A stretch of DNA of 64,000 bases from Bryobacteraceae bacterium (lineage in GTDB: Bacteria; Acidobacteriota; Terriglobia; Bryobacterales; Bryobacteraceae). The DNA is taken from NCBI GenBank assembly GCA_019752335.1, contig JAIEMJ010000023.1, forward strand, positions 248,001 to 312,000. Reading direction: 5' to 3'. The notes beneath the pieces were generated by a model that did not search any database, was not told where the DNA came from, and was given only the letters and a program-made list of their open reading frames with translations. Position numbers and translations under genes: made by a program. Shown piece by piece: positions 45,310 through 54,532 of the stretch (positions are counted from its first letter, which is position 1; the number at the start of each line of letters is the position of its first letter).

Positions 45310-46692
45310 ATGGCCAGACCAGTCCAGCGACGGCAAGGGGAGCGCGGTTTCGCGCTGCTGTTCGTCTTTGTGATGGCGGCCGCGATCTCCATTGGCCTCT
45401 ACATGGAACTGCCCCGCGCGGTCTTCGAGGCGCAACGCGCCAAGGAAGAGACCCTCTTTGATCGCGGCGAACAGTACAAGACGGGGATCAAGCGCTACTA
45501 CACCAAGTTCCAGCGTTACCCGAATACGATCGAGGAACTCGAGCAGACCAACGGCACGCGTTACCTGCGCCGCCGCTACAAGGACCCCTTCACCGGCAAG
45601 GACGACTGGAAGATTCTGAAGTTCGGCCCGGGCGGCGAGATTGAGGGCTCGGTCCACAACAAGAAGAAGACGGACAAGGACGGCCCGCAGAGCACGGGCA
45701 GCGTCTCGGCCGGTCCCACGGTCGGTGAGACGTTAGCGGAAAGCGCGGAACGGCTGGGTGGCCCGGGCGGCGCGCAAGACCGCAATCCGGCCTTGAACCG
45801 CCGTCCAAGCGACACCGGCATCGGCGCCCAATTAGCCAATGGGGCCAACGGCGGTGGCGCTGGTCCGGCAGGTCAACTGGGCCCCCAGGGCCAGCCGCAA
45901 GGGCAGGTGTCCGGTCAACTGCCGGGCGTCTATGGCCAGGGCCAATACGGGCAGCCGAATTATAACCAGCCGGGCCAATATCCCAACAATAATGGCTTCC
46001 AAGGCGCCCCCAATCCCAACCTCCCGAACCAAAATCAAGGGCTGCCCGGCGCTGCGCCGAATCCGTATGGTCAGAACGGCAACCCGAACTTCACCGGAAA
46101 CCAACCGAACTCCGGCCAACTGAGTCCTTACCCGCAGCAGCAATTCCAGGGCCAGCAGTTCCCCGGGCAGCAGTTCCCCGGACAGGGCGGCAATCGGCTA
46201 CCCGGCGGACTACCCTCCTCACCCTATCCCGGCCTGCCCGGCCAAGCCGCCAACTCGCAGCAAGGCGGGCAGATTGGGGTGCCTTTCGGGAATGGCGTGG
46301 GCGCGCCTGGGCAGAATGGCCAGAATCCGGCCTTGCAGATGATCAACAACCTCCTCACGCAACCGCGCCAGGGCATTCAGGTGGGTGGGCTCGCCGGCGG
46401 CCAACTCGGCGGCGCCATGCCGACCGGGATCGCGGGCGTCGTCAGCAAGCATAAGGGCCAAGGCATCAAGGTGCTGGAAGAGCGCACCAAGATTCACGAA
46501 TGGGAGTTCGTCTACGACGTCCGCAAGGACAAGAGTCTGCAAAAGGGCGCCATGGGCCAGCAGAACGGCGGCCGGCTCCCCGGCTCCGGACTCAACAACT
46601 CGAGTGGCGTGGGGTCCAACTCGAACGGCTTCGGCCAGCAGCAGAGTGGACAGCAGAGCGGCTTCCAGAATAACCAGCAGAACCGGCGCTAG
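45310..46692 (+). CDS. Pseudopilin-like protein with long Gln/Gly/Asn/Pro-rich tail
   Basis: Product of 460 residues. The N-terminus has a prepilin-like leader QRRQGERG with cleavage expected after Gly13, then FALLFVFVMAAAISIGLY; Glu at mature position 5 is replaced by Phe. Residues ~40-100 resemble a GspG-like head (YKTGIKRYYTKFQRYPNTIEEL, YKDPFTGKDDW). The ~300-residue remainder is a low-complexity, Gly/Gln/Asn/Pro-rich region ending in a Gln/Asn-rich segment. It ends the operon; no secretin follows. Confidence 0.7.
   Translation: MARPVQRRQGERGFALLFVFVMAAAISIGLYMELPRAVFEAQRAKEETLFDRGEQYKTGIKRYYTKFQRYPNTIEELEQTNGTRYLRRRYKDPFTGKDDWKILKFGPGGEIEGSVHNKKKTDKDGPQSTGSVSAGPTVGETLAESAERLGGPGGAQDRNPALNRRPSDTGIGAQLANGANGGGAGPAGQLGPQGQPQGQVSGQLPGVYGQGQYGQPNYNQPGQYPNNNGFQGAPNPNLPNQNQGLPGAAPNPYGQNGNPNFTGNQPNSGQLSPYPQQQFQGQQFPGQQFPGQGGNRLPGGLPSSPYPGLPGQAANSQQGGQIGVPFGNGVGAPGQNGQNPALQMINNLLTQPRQGIQVGGLAGGQLGGAMPTGIAGVVSKHKGQGIKVLEERTKIHEWEFVYDVRKDKSLQKGAMGQQNGGRLPGSGLNNSSGVGSNSNGFGQQQSGQQSGFQNNQQNRR
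46138..46182 (+). repeat. Tandem 15-bp repeat, three units
   Basis: Units CAGCAATTCCAGGGC, CAGCAGTTCCCCGGG and CAGCAGTTCCCCGGA encode QQFQG-QQFPG-QQFPG in the low-complexity tail of the pseudopilin-like protein. It is a plausible source of length variation. Confidence 0.8.
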
Positions 46693-46693
46693 C

Positions 46694-47332
46694 TCATTTC
46701 GCCGCGAAGCAGTAGAAGAGTCCCGCGCCGCCCGAGGCCGCTGATTTCGTCGCCGCACACGGCGACGCGTGTACGGAGTTCCACGAAAGCCCGCCTCCGT
46801 TGCGGTCATGATGGCCCACCTGGGCGGTACCTTCGCCATTGCTCGTCCAGTTGTTGCAAGTCCGGCCAGCACCCACGGGGAAAGCCCGCCCATCAGCCTG
46901 AGAGCCCGTGAGAATGTCATGCCGGACTGGCTGATCGCCGATCCCGTTCACGATCTCCCCTTTCTCCGTCAGGGCATTGTTCTTCGTAATGAGATTGCCC
47001 TTGCGCGCCAGTTCCAACGTGTCCCCGTGGAGTTCGGCGAGGTTGCCTGCAATTTGCACGCCCTTGGCGTTGTGCCAGGGCCCCGGGCCGATGCGGTCGC
47101 GCGCGTCGATGCCCGGCGTTTGCGTGCTCAGGTAAGCGCGCCAGGTCTGCTCGCCCGCGCCGGCGGCACTCGCTAGTTTCTGGCAGTGGGCATCGGCACC
47201 GGCCAGGCCGCCGAGATTGCCGCCGTCCCCAAGTCCCGTACTGGTGACGAAGAAAGACATGGATGGCTTGGGTGGCGTCTGCCCGCAGAGAGTGCAGGCG
47301 GACGCGAGGAAGATGCGAAGAGTAAGAGTCAT
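46694..47332 (-). CDS. Secreted lectin/DUF1554-like domain protein
   Basis: Exported protein of 212 residues (signal peptide TLRIFLASACTLCG). One domain with FFVTSTGLGDGGNLGG, AGADAHCQKLA, TWRAYLST, IGPGPWHNAKG and a C-terminal WTSNGEG and FYCFAAK; this resembles the C-type-lectin-like DUF1554/endostatin-fold group from memory. Several Cys may pair in the periplasm. Convergent with the pseudopilin gene by one base. Confidence 0.65.
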   Translation of the reverse strand: MTLTLRIFLASACTLCGQTPPKPSMSFFVTSTGLGDGGNLGGLAGADAHCQKLASAAGAGEQTWRAYLSTQTPGIDARDRIGPGPWHNAKGVQIAGNLAELHGDTLELARKGNLITKNNALTEKGEIVNGIGDQPVRHDILTGSQADGRAFPVGAGRTCNNWTSNGEGTAQVGHHDRNGGGLSWNSVHASPCAATKSAASGGAGLFYCFAAK

Positions 47333-47462
47333 GGAGGTTGTCCTTTCCTAGGGAATCTGCTGCTTCGAGTATACATCATTCTACCGGTAGATAAACTACC
47401 ATGATTCGGCGTCCGCGCCGCTCCCTCTATCTATCCCGCCAGCCATGCAGTAGAATTCAGCG

Positions 47463-48308
47463 ATGAGCTCTCGTCGTGACATGATCGCCGCCCTCGCCGC
47501 CGGTTTCGCTTTGCCTGCCCTCGCCGCCAAAGGCAAACCCCTCGGCGTGCAGCTGTACACCATTCGCAGCCTGGTCGCCAAACAGGCGCGCGAATCCATG
47601 CAAGCGTTGGCGCAGATCGGCTTCAAGGAAGTGGAAACCCTGCGCGCCATCCACCCCGTGGTGTTGCCGCTCTGCAAGGAGTTCGGACTCAAACCCGTCG
47701 CCGCGCACTTTGACCTCGGACTCATCGCCGGCCAAACGCCCGCCTTCCCGAAAGCGCTCGACGAGGCCAAAGACGCCGGGATCCGTTACATCGTCGTCCC
47801 CTACGTCGCCCCGCCCGACCGTGGCGGCCCCGACGTCTACAAGCGCATGGCCAAGCAGATCAACGAGGCCGGCGACGTCTGCGCCAAAATGGGCTTGCAA
47901 CTCTGCTACCACCAGCACGCCTTTGAGTTCGGCGAAGTGGAAGGCAAACGCCCCTGGGACATTCTGCTCTCCGAGACCGACCCCCGCACCATGGCACTCG
48001 AACTCGACGTCTTCTGGGTCTCCGTCGCCGGCCTCGATCCCGTCGCGTTGATCCGCCAACTCAAGGGCCGCGTGAAGCTGCTGCACCTCAAGGACCGCGC
48101 GCCCGGCGTGCCCAAGCAGTTCACCGAAGCCGTGTCGCCGGGCGCCTTCCGGGAGGTGGGCCTCGGCTCGCTCGACTTCCCCGCTATCCTCAAAGCCGCC
48201 GCCGACATGAAGGTGGAGCACTACTTCGTCGAGCAGGACCAGACCGCCGGCGACCCGATCGAAAGCGTCCGCACCAGCTTCAAGAATCTGCAAAAGATGG
48301 GCTTCTAA
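47463..48308 (+). CDS. Exported TIM-barrel sugar isomerase/epimerase-like protein
   Basis: Product of 281 residues with a Tat-like signal (MSSRRDMIAALAAGFALPALAA). The barrel belongs to the xylose-isomerase-like group; metal-ligand positions show LCYHQHAFEF and LELDVFWV. Length and motifs match the periplasmic inosose/sugar epimerase-like proteins common in acidobacteria and bacteroidetes. Substrate unknown. The SDR gene follows after 3 bp. Confidence 0.8.
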   Translation: MSSRRDMIAALAAGFALPALAAKGKPLGVQLYTIRSLVAKQARESMQALAQIGFKEVETLRAIHPVVLPLCKEFGLKPVAAHFDLGLIAGQTPAFPKALDEAKDAGIRYIVVPYVAPPDRGGPDVYKRMAKQINEAGDVCAKMGLQLCYHQHAFEFGEVEGKRPWDILLSETDPRTMALELDVFWVSVAGLDPVALIRQLKGRVKLLHLKDRAPGVPKQFTEAVSPGAFREVGLGSLDFPAILKAAADMKVEHYFVEQDQTAGDPIESVRTSFKNLQKMGF

Positions 48309-48311
48309 ACC

Positions 48312-49097
48312 ATGAGCGTATTTAAGGATCGTATCTTAGAGGGCCGCGTGGCCTTCCTCACCGGCGGCACCAGCGGCATCGGCTTCGGCGTGGCGCGGAT
48401 GCTGGCCGCACAGGGCGCGCGCGTGATGCTGAACGGGCGCAACCCGGAGAAGCTCGCCGCCGCAATCGCCGAAATTCGCGCCGCGGGCGGCGAAGCCGAT
48501 GGCGTCGCCGCCGACGTCCGCAACTACGACGCCATCGCCGCCGCGCTGGCGCAGTGCCGCGCGCAATGGGGCCTCATTGATATTTTGCTCTGCGGCGCGG
48601 CGGGCAACTTCCCCGCCCCGGTTACGGGCATGAGTGCGAACGGCTTTAAGGCCGTGATGGACATCGACGTCCTGGGCACGTTCAACGCCTGCCGCGCCGC
48701 GCATGAGCATCTGCGGGCGCCGGGAGCTTCGGTGGTGGCCATCTCAGCGAACCACGCAAGCGTCGCCTACGCGATGCAGGCGCATGTCTGCGCGGCCAAG
48801 GCGGGCGTCGAGCGGTTGCTGCAGGTGCTGGCTCTCGAGTGGGGTCCGCAAGGCATTCGCTGCAATCTGGTGAACCCGGGTCCGATTGACGATACCGAAG
48901 GCATGCGCCGCCTGGCGCCGACGCCCGAGGCGCGCGCGATGTCGGTGAAGAGCGTCCCGCTGGGCCGCTTTGGCACGAAGGAGGACATCGCGAATCTGGT
49001 CCTTTTCCTGTGTTCGGAAGCCGGAGCGTACTGCAACGGCGGCGTCTTCGTCTGCGACGGCGGCCAAGCCCTGATGGGCGCCCGCGCGATGGGCTGA
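48312..49097 (+). CDS. 2,4-dienoyl-CoA reductase-like SDR
   Basis: SDR of 261 residues with TGGTSGIGFGVA and CGAAGNF. The active-site block HVCAAKAGVERLL and LEWGPQGIRCNLVNPGPI-DDTEGMRRL match peroxisomal/bacterial 2,4-dienoyl-CoA reductases (DECR type), where the usual YxxxK Tyr is missing. Expected role is the NADPH reduction of polyunsaturated acyl-CoA. The paired-hairpin element B lies 24 bp downstream. Confidence 0.8.
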   Translation: MSVFKDRILEGRVAFLTGGTSGIGFGVARMLAAQGARVMLNGRNPEKLAAAIAEIRAAGGEADGVAADVRNYDAIAAALAQCRAQWGLIDILLCGAAGNFPAPVTGMSANGFKAVMDIDVLGTFNACRAAHEHLRAPGASVVAISANHASVAYAMQAHVCAAKAGVERLLQVLALEWGPQGIRCNLVNPGPIDDTEGMRRLAPTPEARAMSVKSVPLGRFGTKEDIANLVLFLCSEAGAYCNGGVFVCDGGQALMGARAMG

Positions 49098-49120
49098 GCC
49101 GAAGAGTTGAACCCGAGGAG

Positions 49121-49219
49121 CCCACCTCGTAAGAGGTGGGGCACCGCGGTCACTTTCTCGCGAAAACATTAGCAAACACGGCATAATTTGAGGACTAACC
49201 CCGCCGCTCGCGCGGCGGG
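49121..49219 (+). repeat. Paired-hairpin intergenic element, copy B
   Basis: Stem 1 CCCACCTC-GTAA-GAGGTGGG (49121-49140) and stem 2 CCCGCCGC-TCGC-GCGGCGGG (49200-49219), 59 nt apart. Spacer blocks GGGGCACCG, CGAAAAC and CAAACACGGC recur in copy A at 34031-34131. Same orientation and same place as A: downstream of a plus-strand gene. Confidence 0.7.
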
Positions 49220-49281
49220 CTAGAGCCATGCGGGCCTGTTTTTTGCTGAACCTCTGACGATAGCGTAAACTCTTAGGGAAC

Positions 49282-50664
49282 ATGCCAAAAACAGTTTCCC
49301 TCGCCCGCCAACTCGGCCTGGCCAGCGCTACGGCGCTCGTCGTCTCCAACATGGTGGGCACGGGCATCTTCACCACCACGGGCTTTCTGGCGGGCGACTT
49401 GGGCTCCGTTCCGCTGGTGCTGCTGATCTGGTTCGTTGGCGCCTTGGTAGCCTTGGCAGGAGCTTTCTGCTACTCCGAACTTGGCGTAAACTTCCCCAGT
49501 TCCGGCGGCGAATACGTTTACCTCACTCAGGCGTATGGCCCGGTGTGGGGCTTTATGACGGGCTGGATCTCTTTCATCGCGGGCTTCTCCTCGCCCATCG
49601 CGGCGGCCTCGCTTGCCTTCTCCAGCTATCTCGGCTACTTCTTCCCCGCGCTCAAGGACTCGGCCCCGTTTTTCACCATCGGTGGCGCCCTCCGTTTTGG
49701 CCCCGCCGAGGCCGTTGCCTGCGCCCTCATCCTCGCCATGACCCTGGTCAATCTGCTCGACCTCAAACTGGTCTCCAGCCTGCAAAACCTCTTCACCGGC
49801 TTCAAGATCGGCCTGCTACTGCTACTCTGCGCCGCCGGCTTCCTGGCGGGCACGGGCGACTGGGGCCATTTCTCTCAAACCGCCGTCCGGACCTCCTCCA
49901 GTTCGGTCTGGGCCCAGTTCTCGGTAAGCCTCTGCTTCATCTACGCCAGCTATAGCGGCTGGAATGCCGCCACCTATGTCGCCGAGGAAGTCGAGAATCC
50001 GGCCAAGACACTGCCCCGGGCGCTCGCGTTGGGCACGGCGATCGTAGCCTTGCTCTATCTCGCGATGAACATGCTCTTCATTTACGCCATGCCGCTTGAA
50101 CAGATGAAGGGCACCGTTGCCATCGGTTCCACCAGTGCCGCGAAATTGTTCGGGCCCGGCATCGCGGGCACGTTCGCCGCGCTGATGGCTATCGCCCTGT
50201 TCTCGACGGTGAATGCGATGGTCACCATTGGGCCGCGCGTCTACTACGCCATGGCCAAGAATCGCGCCTTCTTCACCTTCGCCGGCGTGCTCTCCGAACG
50301 CACGCGGACGCCCATCAACGGCATCCTGGTGCAGTGCGTCTTTGCCATGCTCGTCACCATGACGCCCTTGCCTTCGCTGATGCTCTTCATCGGCTTCACG
50401 CTGAACATCTTCACGGTAATCACCGTCGCCTCGCTATTCTTTTTCCGGAGCAAGCCGCATTGGCAAAAGCTTCCGGTCGTGAGCTTCGCCTGGCCGCTGT
50501 TCCCCGTCTTCTACATCATCGTCGGACTGTGGATCGCCTACTTCGGCCTAACCATGGAACCGAAGATGTCCTTCACCGCCTTCGGCATCATCGCCCTGGG
50601 AGCGCTCGTCTATCACTTCCGCATCAAGGACGGCGTCGCGGCCCACGCCGCGGCCAAAGGTTAG
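49282..50664 (+). CDS. APC-family amino acid permease
   Basis: Membrane transporter of 460 residues with 12 predicted helices. The family substrate-binding loop NMVGTGIF sits in helix 1, and FCYSELGVNFPSSGGEYVYL in helix 3 is typical of the LAT-like APC group. Substrate not assigned. folD begins 3 bp after its stop. Confidence 0.88.
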   Translation: MPKTVSLARQLGLASATALVVSNMVGTGIFTTTGFLAGDLGSVPLVLLIWFVGALVALAGAFCYSELGVNFPSSGGEYVYLTQAYGPVWGFMTGWISFIAGFSSPIAAASLAFSSYLGYFFPALKDSAPFFTIGGALRFGPAEAVACALILAMTLVNLLDLKLVSSLQNLFTGFKIGLLLLLCAAGFLAGTGDWGHFSQTAVRTSSSSVWAQFSVSLCFIYASYSGWNAATYVAEEVENPAKTLPRALALGTAIVALLYLAMNMLFIYAMPLEQMKGTVAIGSTSAAKLFGPGIAGTFAALMAIALFSTVNAMVTIGPRVYYAMAKNRAFFTFAGVLSERTRTPINGILVQCVFAMLVTMTPLPSLMLFIGFTLNIFTVITVASLFFFRSKPHWQKLPVVSFAWPLFPVFYIIVGLWIAYFGLTMEPKMSFTAFGIIALGALVYHFRIKDGVAAHAAAKG

Positions 50665-50667
50665 CAT

Positions 50668-51543
50668 TTGATCCTCGACGGCATCAAAATCAGAGACCAG
50701 ATTCTCGCCGAAGCCAAGCCGCGTGTCGCCGCGCTGCCGCGCCCTCCCGGGCTCGCGGTGGTGCTGGTGGGCGAAGACCCGGCCAGCGAAATTTACGTCC
50801 GCAACAAGATCAAAGCCTGTCACGATCTGGGCATCCACAGCGAGAAGTACACGCCGCCGCCCACGGTGACGACGGCCGAATTGCTCACGCTCGTCCGGCA
50901 ACTCAACCAGCAAGAGACCGTCGACAGCATCCTGGTGCAGATGCCGCTACCCGCGCAGGTGGATACCGCGGCCGTGCTTGCCGCGATTGACCCGCGCAAG
51001 GATGCCGATGGCTTTCATCCCTATAACGCGGGCCTGCTGCTGGCCGGGCAACCCGCGCCGCGCGCCTGCACGCCGGCGGGCGTCATGGAGATCCTGCGGC
51101 GCTGCCAGATACCGCTCGAAGGCAAACGCGCCGTCGTCGTCGGCCGCAGCGAGATCGTTGGCAAGCCGATGGCGCTGATGCTGCTCGAAGCCAATTGCAC
51201 CGTCACCCTATGCCACTCGCGCACGCGCGACCTCGCCGCCGAGTGCCGCCGCGCCGAGATTCTGGTCGCTGCGATTGGCAAGCCGGCTTTCCTCACCCGC
51301 GAACACATCAGTAAAGGCGCCGTCGTCATCGACGTCGGCATTAACCGCATCACGGACCCCGCCCAAGCCGAGCGCATCTTCGGCCGGCAGGAGCGCCCCA
51401 GCACCATCGTGGGCGACGCCCACCCGCTCCATATGGCCGAACTCGCGTCCGCCTACACGCCGGTCCCAGGCGGCGTCGGCCCGCTGACGATTGCCATGCT
51501 CATGCTGAATACGATCCAACTCGCCGAGCGCCGGCAAGCCTAA
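50668..51543 (+). CDS. folD: Bifunctional methylenetetrahydrofolate dehydrogenase/cyclohydrolase
   Basis: One-carbon enzyme of 291 residues. Diagnostic residues: YVRNKIKACHDLGI (Tyr/Lys active site), VQMPLPAQVD, PRKDADGFHPYNAG, CTPAGVMEIL, VVVGRSEIVGKPMALML and TPVPGGVGPLTIAML. Starts at TTG 50668, 3 nt after the permease stop, so translation is probably coupled. Confidence 0.94.
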   Translation: MILDGIKIRDQILAEAKPRVAALPRPPGLAVVLVGEDPASEIYVRNKIKACHDLGIHSEKYTPPPTVTTAELLTLVRQLNQQETVDSILVQMPLPAQVDTAAVLAAIDPRKDADGFHPYNAGLLLAGQPAPRACTPAGVMEILRRCQIPLEGKRAVVVGRSEIVGKPMALMLLEANCTVTLCHSRTRDLAAECRRAEILVAAIGKPAFLTREHISKGAVVIDVGINRITDPAQAERIFGRQERPSTIVGDAHPLHMAELASAYTPVPGGVGPLTIAMLMLNTIQLAERRQA

Positions 51544-51544
51544 C

Positions 51545-52141
51545 ATGCTGCGCGTCGGACTCACCGGTGGCCTCGCGACCGGCAAAAGCTTCGTCGGCCA
51601 GGCACTCGTGAAACTCGGCTGCCATCTCCTGCAGGCTGACCACCTCGGCCACGCCGTCCTCGCGCCCGATGGCGAAGCCTACCAGGCTGTCATCGACGCC
51701 TTCGGCCGCCAGATCCTGAACGACGATGGCCAGATCAACCGCAAGCGCCTCGGCGAGATCGTTTTCGCGAACCCCGCGGAACTCGCGCGGCTGAATGCCC
51801 TGGTCCATCCGGCCGTCTTCGCCCGCCAGGAGGCGTGGTTCGCCTCGCGTCCGCCGGGCGCCATCGCCATCATTGAGGCGGCGATTATGGTGGAGACGGG
51901 CAGCTACCGCCGCTACCATTGCCTGATCCTGACGGTGTGCCGTCCGGAGCTCCAAATCGCCCGCGCCATGGCGCGCGACGGCCTCACGGAAGCCCAAGTC
52001 CGGGACCGGCTCGCGCGCCAGTTGCCAGAGTCCGAGAAGCGCAAGCACGCCCACTTCGTCATTGACACGTCCCTCAGCGAGGAGGACACACTTGCTCAGA
52101 CCGCCCAAGTTTGCGCACAATTAAAGAGAAGAGCCCTATGA
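51545..52141 (+). CDS. coaE: Dephospho-CoA kinase
   Basis: Last step of coenzyme A synthesis. The 198-residue product has the P-loop LTGGLATGKS, DHLGHAVL (Asp for substrate), VHPAVF and the lid region RDRLARQLP. It starts 1 bp after the folD stop and overlaps the protease start as ATGA. Confidence 0.94.
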   Translation: MLRVGLTGGLATGKSFVGQALVKLGCHLLQADHLGHAVLAPDGEAYQAVIDAFGRQILNDDGQINRKRLGEIVFANPAELARLNALVHPAVFARQEAWFASRPPGAIAIIEAAIMVETGSYRRYHCLILTVCRPELQIARAMARDGLTEAQVRDRLARQLPESEKRKHAHFVIDTSLSEEDTLAQTAQVCAQLKRRAL

Positions 52142-53334
52142 AATCGAGAATCGCCCTCCTGACGGTTGCCCTAGTGGGAGCCTTTGTCTTCATCACTTCG
52201 CGCACCGGCCTGCCGGACTCCTGGTTCGCCAAGCTCGTCCATGGCGAGCCCGGCACGAGTAGTGGCGGGTTCTCCCGTCTGTGGAGTGGGCCCGAAGTCG
52301 CCCGCACCGCCGGCCTCAGCCCCGACGAGTTGAATTCAATCGAAATCTACAAAGCCGCCAACGCTGCCACCGTCAACATCTCGGCCACCACCTATCAATA
52401 CGACTGGTTCAACCGCGCCGTCCCCTCCGGCAGCATCGGCTCCGGCTTCCTCATCAACGACAAGGGCCAGATCCTCACCAACTACCACGTCGTCGGCCAA
52501 GCCGGTTCCGCGCCAGGCGCCAAGCTTTCCGTCACCCTGGCCGACAAGAGCAAGTACGAGGCGCGCGTCCTCGATAAGGACCCCGCCAATGACCTGGCCC
52601 TCATTCAGATCGAGCCCCGCAAGAAGTTAACCCACCTGCGCCTGGGCGATTCCGACAATCTCCAAGTGGGCCAAAAGGTGCTCGCCATCGGCAACCCGTT
52701 CGGCTTTGAGGGTTCGCTCACCACGGGCATCGTCAGCGCCCTGGGCCGCGCCATCCGCGACGAGAACGGCGGCGAGATGGAAGGCCTGGTGCAGACCGAC
52801 GCCGCTATCAACTCGGGCAATTCCGGAGGCCCGCTGCTGAACTCGGCCGGCGACGTCATCGGCATCAACACGGCGATTCTGGGCGTGACGGGCGGCAACA
52901 TCGGCATCGGCTTCGCCATGCCCATCAGCCGCGCCCGGCGCATGCTGGACGACTTCGCCGCGGGCCGCGTCTATTCCCCGCCCCAGCGCATCGGCGTCAA
53001 CGTGATGCCCGTCAGCGGTGAACTCGCCGAGGCCCTGGATCTGCCCGCTGAAGGCGGTTTACTCGTCAGCAAAGTAGTCCCCGGCTCCGCCGCGGCCCTG
53101 GGCGGCCTGCGCGGCGGCAATCGTGAAGTCGTTATCGGCAACGCCATCATCCTCGTGGGCGGCGACCTCATCACCGCAGTCGACGGAAAGCCGATCGAAC
53201 GCGCCGACGCCATCCCCCGCGCATTGGCCCGCAAGCGCGCCGGCGAAACGGTGGAACTCACCATCTTCCGCGGCGGTAAGACACAGAAGCTCAGCCTGAA
53301 GCTGCTGCCGTCGCGCCCCGAAGAGCGGCTTTAG
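52138..53334 (+). CDS. Membrane-anchored trypsin-like serine protease with PDZ domain (HtrA/DegP family)
   Basis: Periplasmic quality-control protease of 398 residues. One N-terminal helix (ALLTVALVGAFVFIT) anchors it. Catalytic triad is His117 (TNYHVV), Asp152 (NDLAL) and Ser229 (GNSGGP). One PDZ domain follows (~300-395) with GGLLVSKVVPGSAAALGG. Ends overlapping the convergent peptidase gene by 4 bp. Confidence 0.92.
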   Translation: MKSRIALLTVALVGAFVFITSRTGLPDSWFAKLVHGEPGTSSGGFSRLWSGPEVARTAGLSPDELNSIEIYKAANAATVNISATTYQYDWFNRAVPSGSIGSGFLINDKGQILTNYHVVGQAGSAPGAKLSVTLADKSKYEARVLDKDPANDLALIQIEPRKKLTHLRLGDSDNLQVGQKVLAIGNPFGFEGSLTTGIVSALGRAIRDENGGEMEGLVQTDAAINSGNSGGPLLNSAGDVIGINTAILGVTGGNIGIGFAMPISRARRMLDDFAAGRVYSPPQRIGVNVMPVSGELAEALDLPAEGGLLVSKVVPGSAAALGGLRGGNREVVIGNAIILVGGDLITAVDGKPIERADAIPRALARKRAGETVELTIFRGGKTQKLSLKLLPSRPEERL

Positions 53335-54389
53335 GGCGTCGTCGCGAGCCGCTTGTCGATTTTCTCGATGATGGAAGCGATGCCGGGCGTTAGCGGATAA
53401 CGGCATTTTTCGGAAACCGCGGTGCCGCAAACCGCGTGATAGTCGCTCAAAAACTTGATGGGATTGCGCGTCAGATAGCTACTCAGACTGCCTTTGTCTT
53501 TCGCCAGTACATGGCTGATGTACTCATCGGCAAAGTACAACGGATTCTGCCAAGCCCAGTCGAATCCGAGGGGATACACATCGTCAAACCTCACGCTGGA
53601 GTCCTGCGACAGGCGATAAATGAGCGTCTCCAGGAGGATAAAGTTGTCCTTCATGCGAGCTTGGTTATTGAGCGCCGGTTGCCGCATCTCCTGGATGTAG
53701 GGATGATCCGGCGAAAAGCTCATCAGGTCTTCGACGTACGTCGCGGTGCCCTCCCGGTAGAGCTGATCTACGAGCTGGTAAACCTCGCGATCCGCAGGCC
53801 CCAACTTGGCCAGGTCCGCATCCCGCCCGCGGTAGCCGTCAAACTGAGCGCTATGGAACAGCTCATGCTGCATCGTCATCACCACACCTTCCACGTCGCC
53901 CCGGTAAAACTGCAAACCAACATAAAAGTCGTCGGTGCCCGTTGACCATCCCGCGGACATCCCGCCGATCACGAAGTGCACATTCACCTTAAGGTTTGCA
54001 CTCGCAGTCAAATGGCGGCCCAAGGCCCCCACGAGACGCCGCGCAATCTCATTCTGCTGTTCCCGGATGCCAGCCGCCAGCGTGCGGATCTCTGCTTGCT
54101 TACGAAGACAGGACGCCCACTGGAACGGATCGCTCTTCAGTTCCGTCCCTTTCCTCGCCTCGGCCAGCGTCGTCGTGAGCGTCTCTTTCGTGACATCGCG
54201 GTACCGCCCCCTCACCTTCTGCACCAGGCTGTCTGTTGCAGGTAACACCGCCAGGTCTTCGAGTGTCGTGTCGAGAGGAGCGGCGAACGCCTGCAGCGTG
54301 GCGTCCGCATTTGAATAGTCAAAGCTAATGGCGATCTTCTGGGCGCGTCCACCAACGATCGCTAACTGAAACGCGAAGACGAGACGCAT
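53331..54389 (-). CDS. Secreted putative zinc peptidase (HExxH)
   Basis: Exported protein of 352 residues. The start at 54389 opens a signal peptide (MRLVFAFQLAIVGGRAQ); ATG 54413 would add eight residues. A zinc-binding HELFH motif at ~175 in MTMQHELFHSAQ, with a downstream Glu in YREGTATYVEDLM as third ligand, marks a gluzincin-type metallopeptidase (DUF5700-like). It has an isolated location and lower GC than its neighbours. Confidence 0.72.
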   Translation of the reverse strand: MRLVFAFQLAIVGGRAQKIAISFDYSNADATLQAFAAPLDTTLEDLAVLPATDSLVQKVRGRYRDVTKETLTTTLAEARKGTELKSDPFQWASCLRKQAEIRTLAAGIREQQNEIARRLVGALGRHLTASANLKVNVHFVIGGMSAGWSTGTDDFYVGLQFYRGDVEGVVMTMQHELFHSAQFDGYRGRDADLAKLGPADREVYQLVDQLYREGTATYVEDLMSFSPDHPYIQEMRQPALNNQARMKDNFILLETLIYRLSQDSSVRFDDVYPLGFDWAWQNPLYFADEYISHVLAKDKGSLSSYLTRNPIKFLSDYHAVCGTAVSEKCRYPLTPGIASIIEKIDKRLATTP

Positions 54390-54532
54390 TATGCGCCGCT
54401 GGTCAATGTCCATAGTATGTCCATCTTAACTTGGCCTAACCTCAAGAACTTAGTGGGATTCCGCTACCACCAGTGGAATGAAAAGCGCGAGCAAAGGGAA
54501 CACGGACGCCGCGTGTGGAGTCTAAATGGAAC

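Noticed and set aside
46138-46182. Possible CRISPR-like array
   Set aside because: Repeats are contiguous, have no spacers and are in-frame coding.
47383-47405. CTACCGGTAG palindrome with a nearby GTAGATAAACTAC
   Set aside because: Could be an operator, but too short and lone to support a regulator call.
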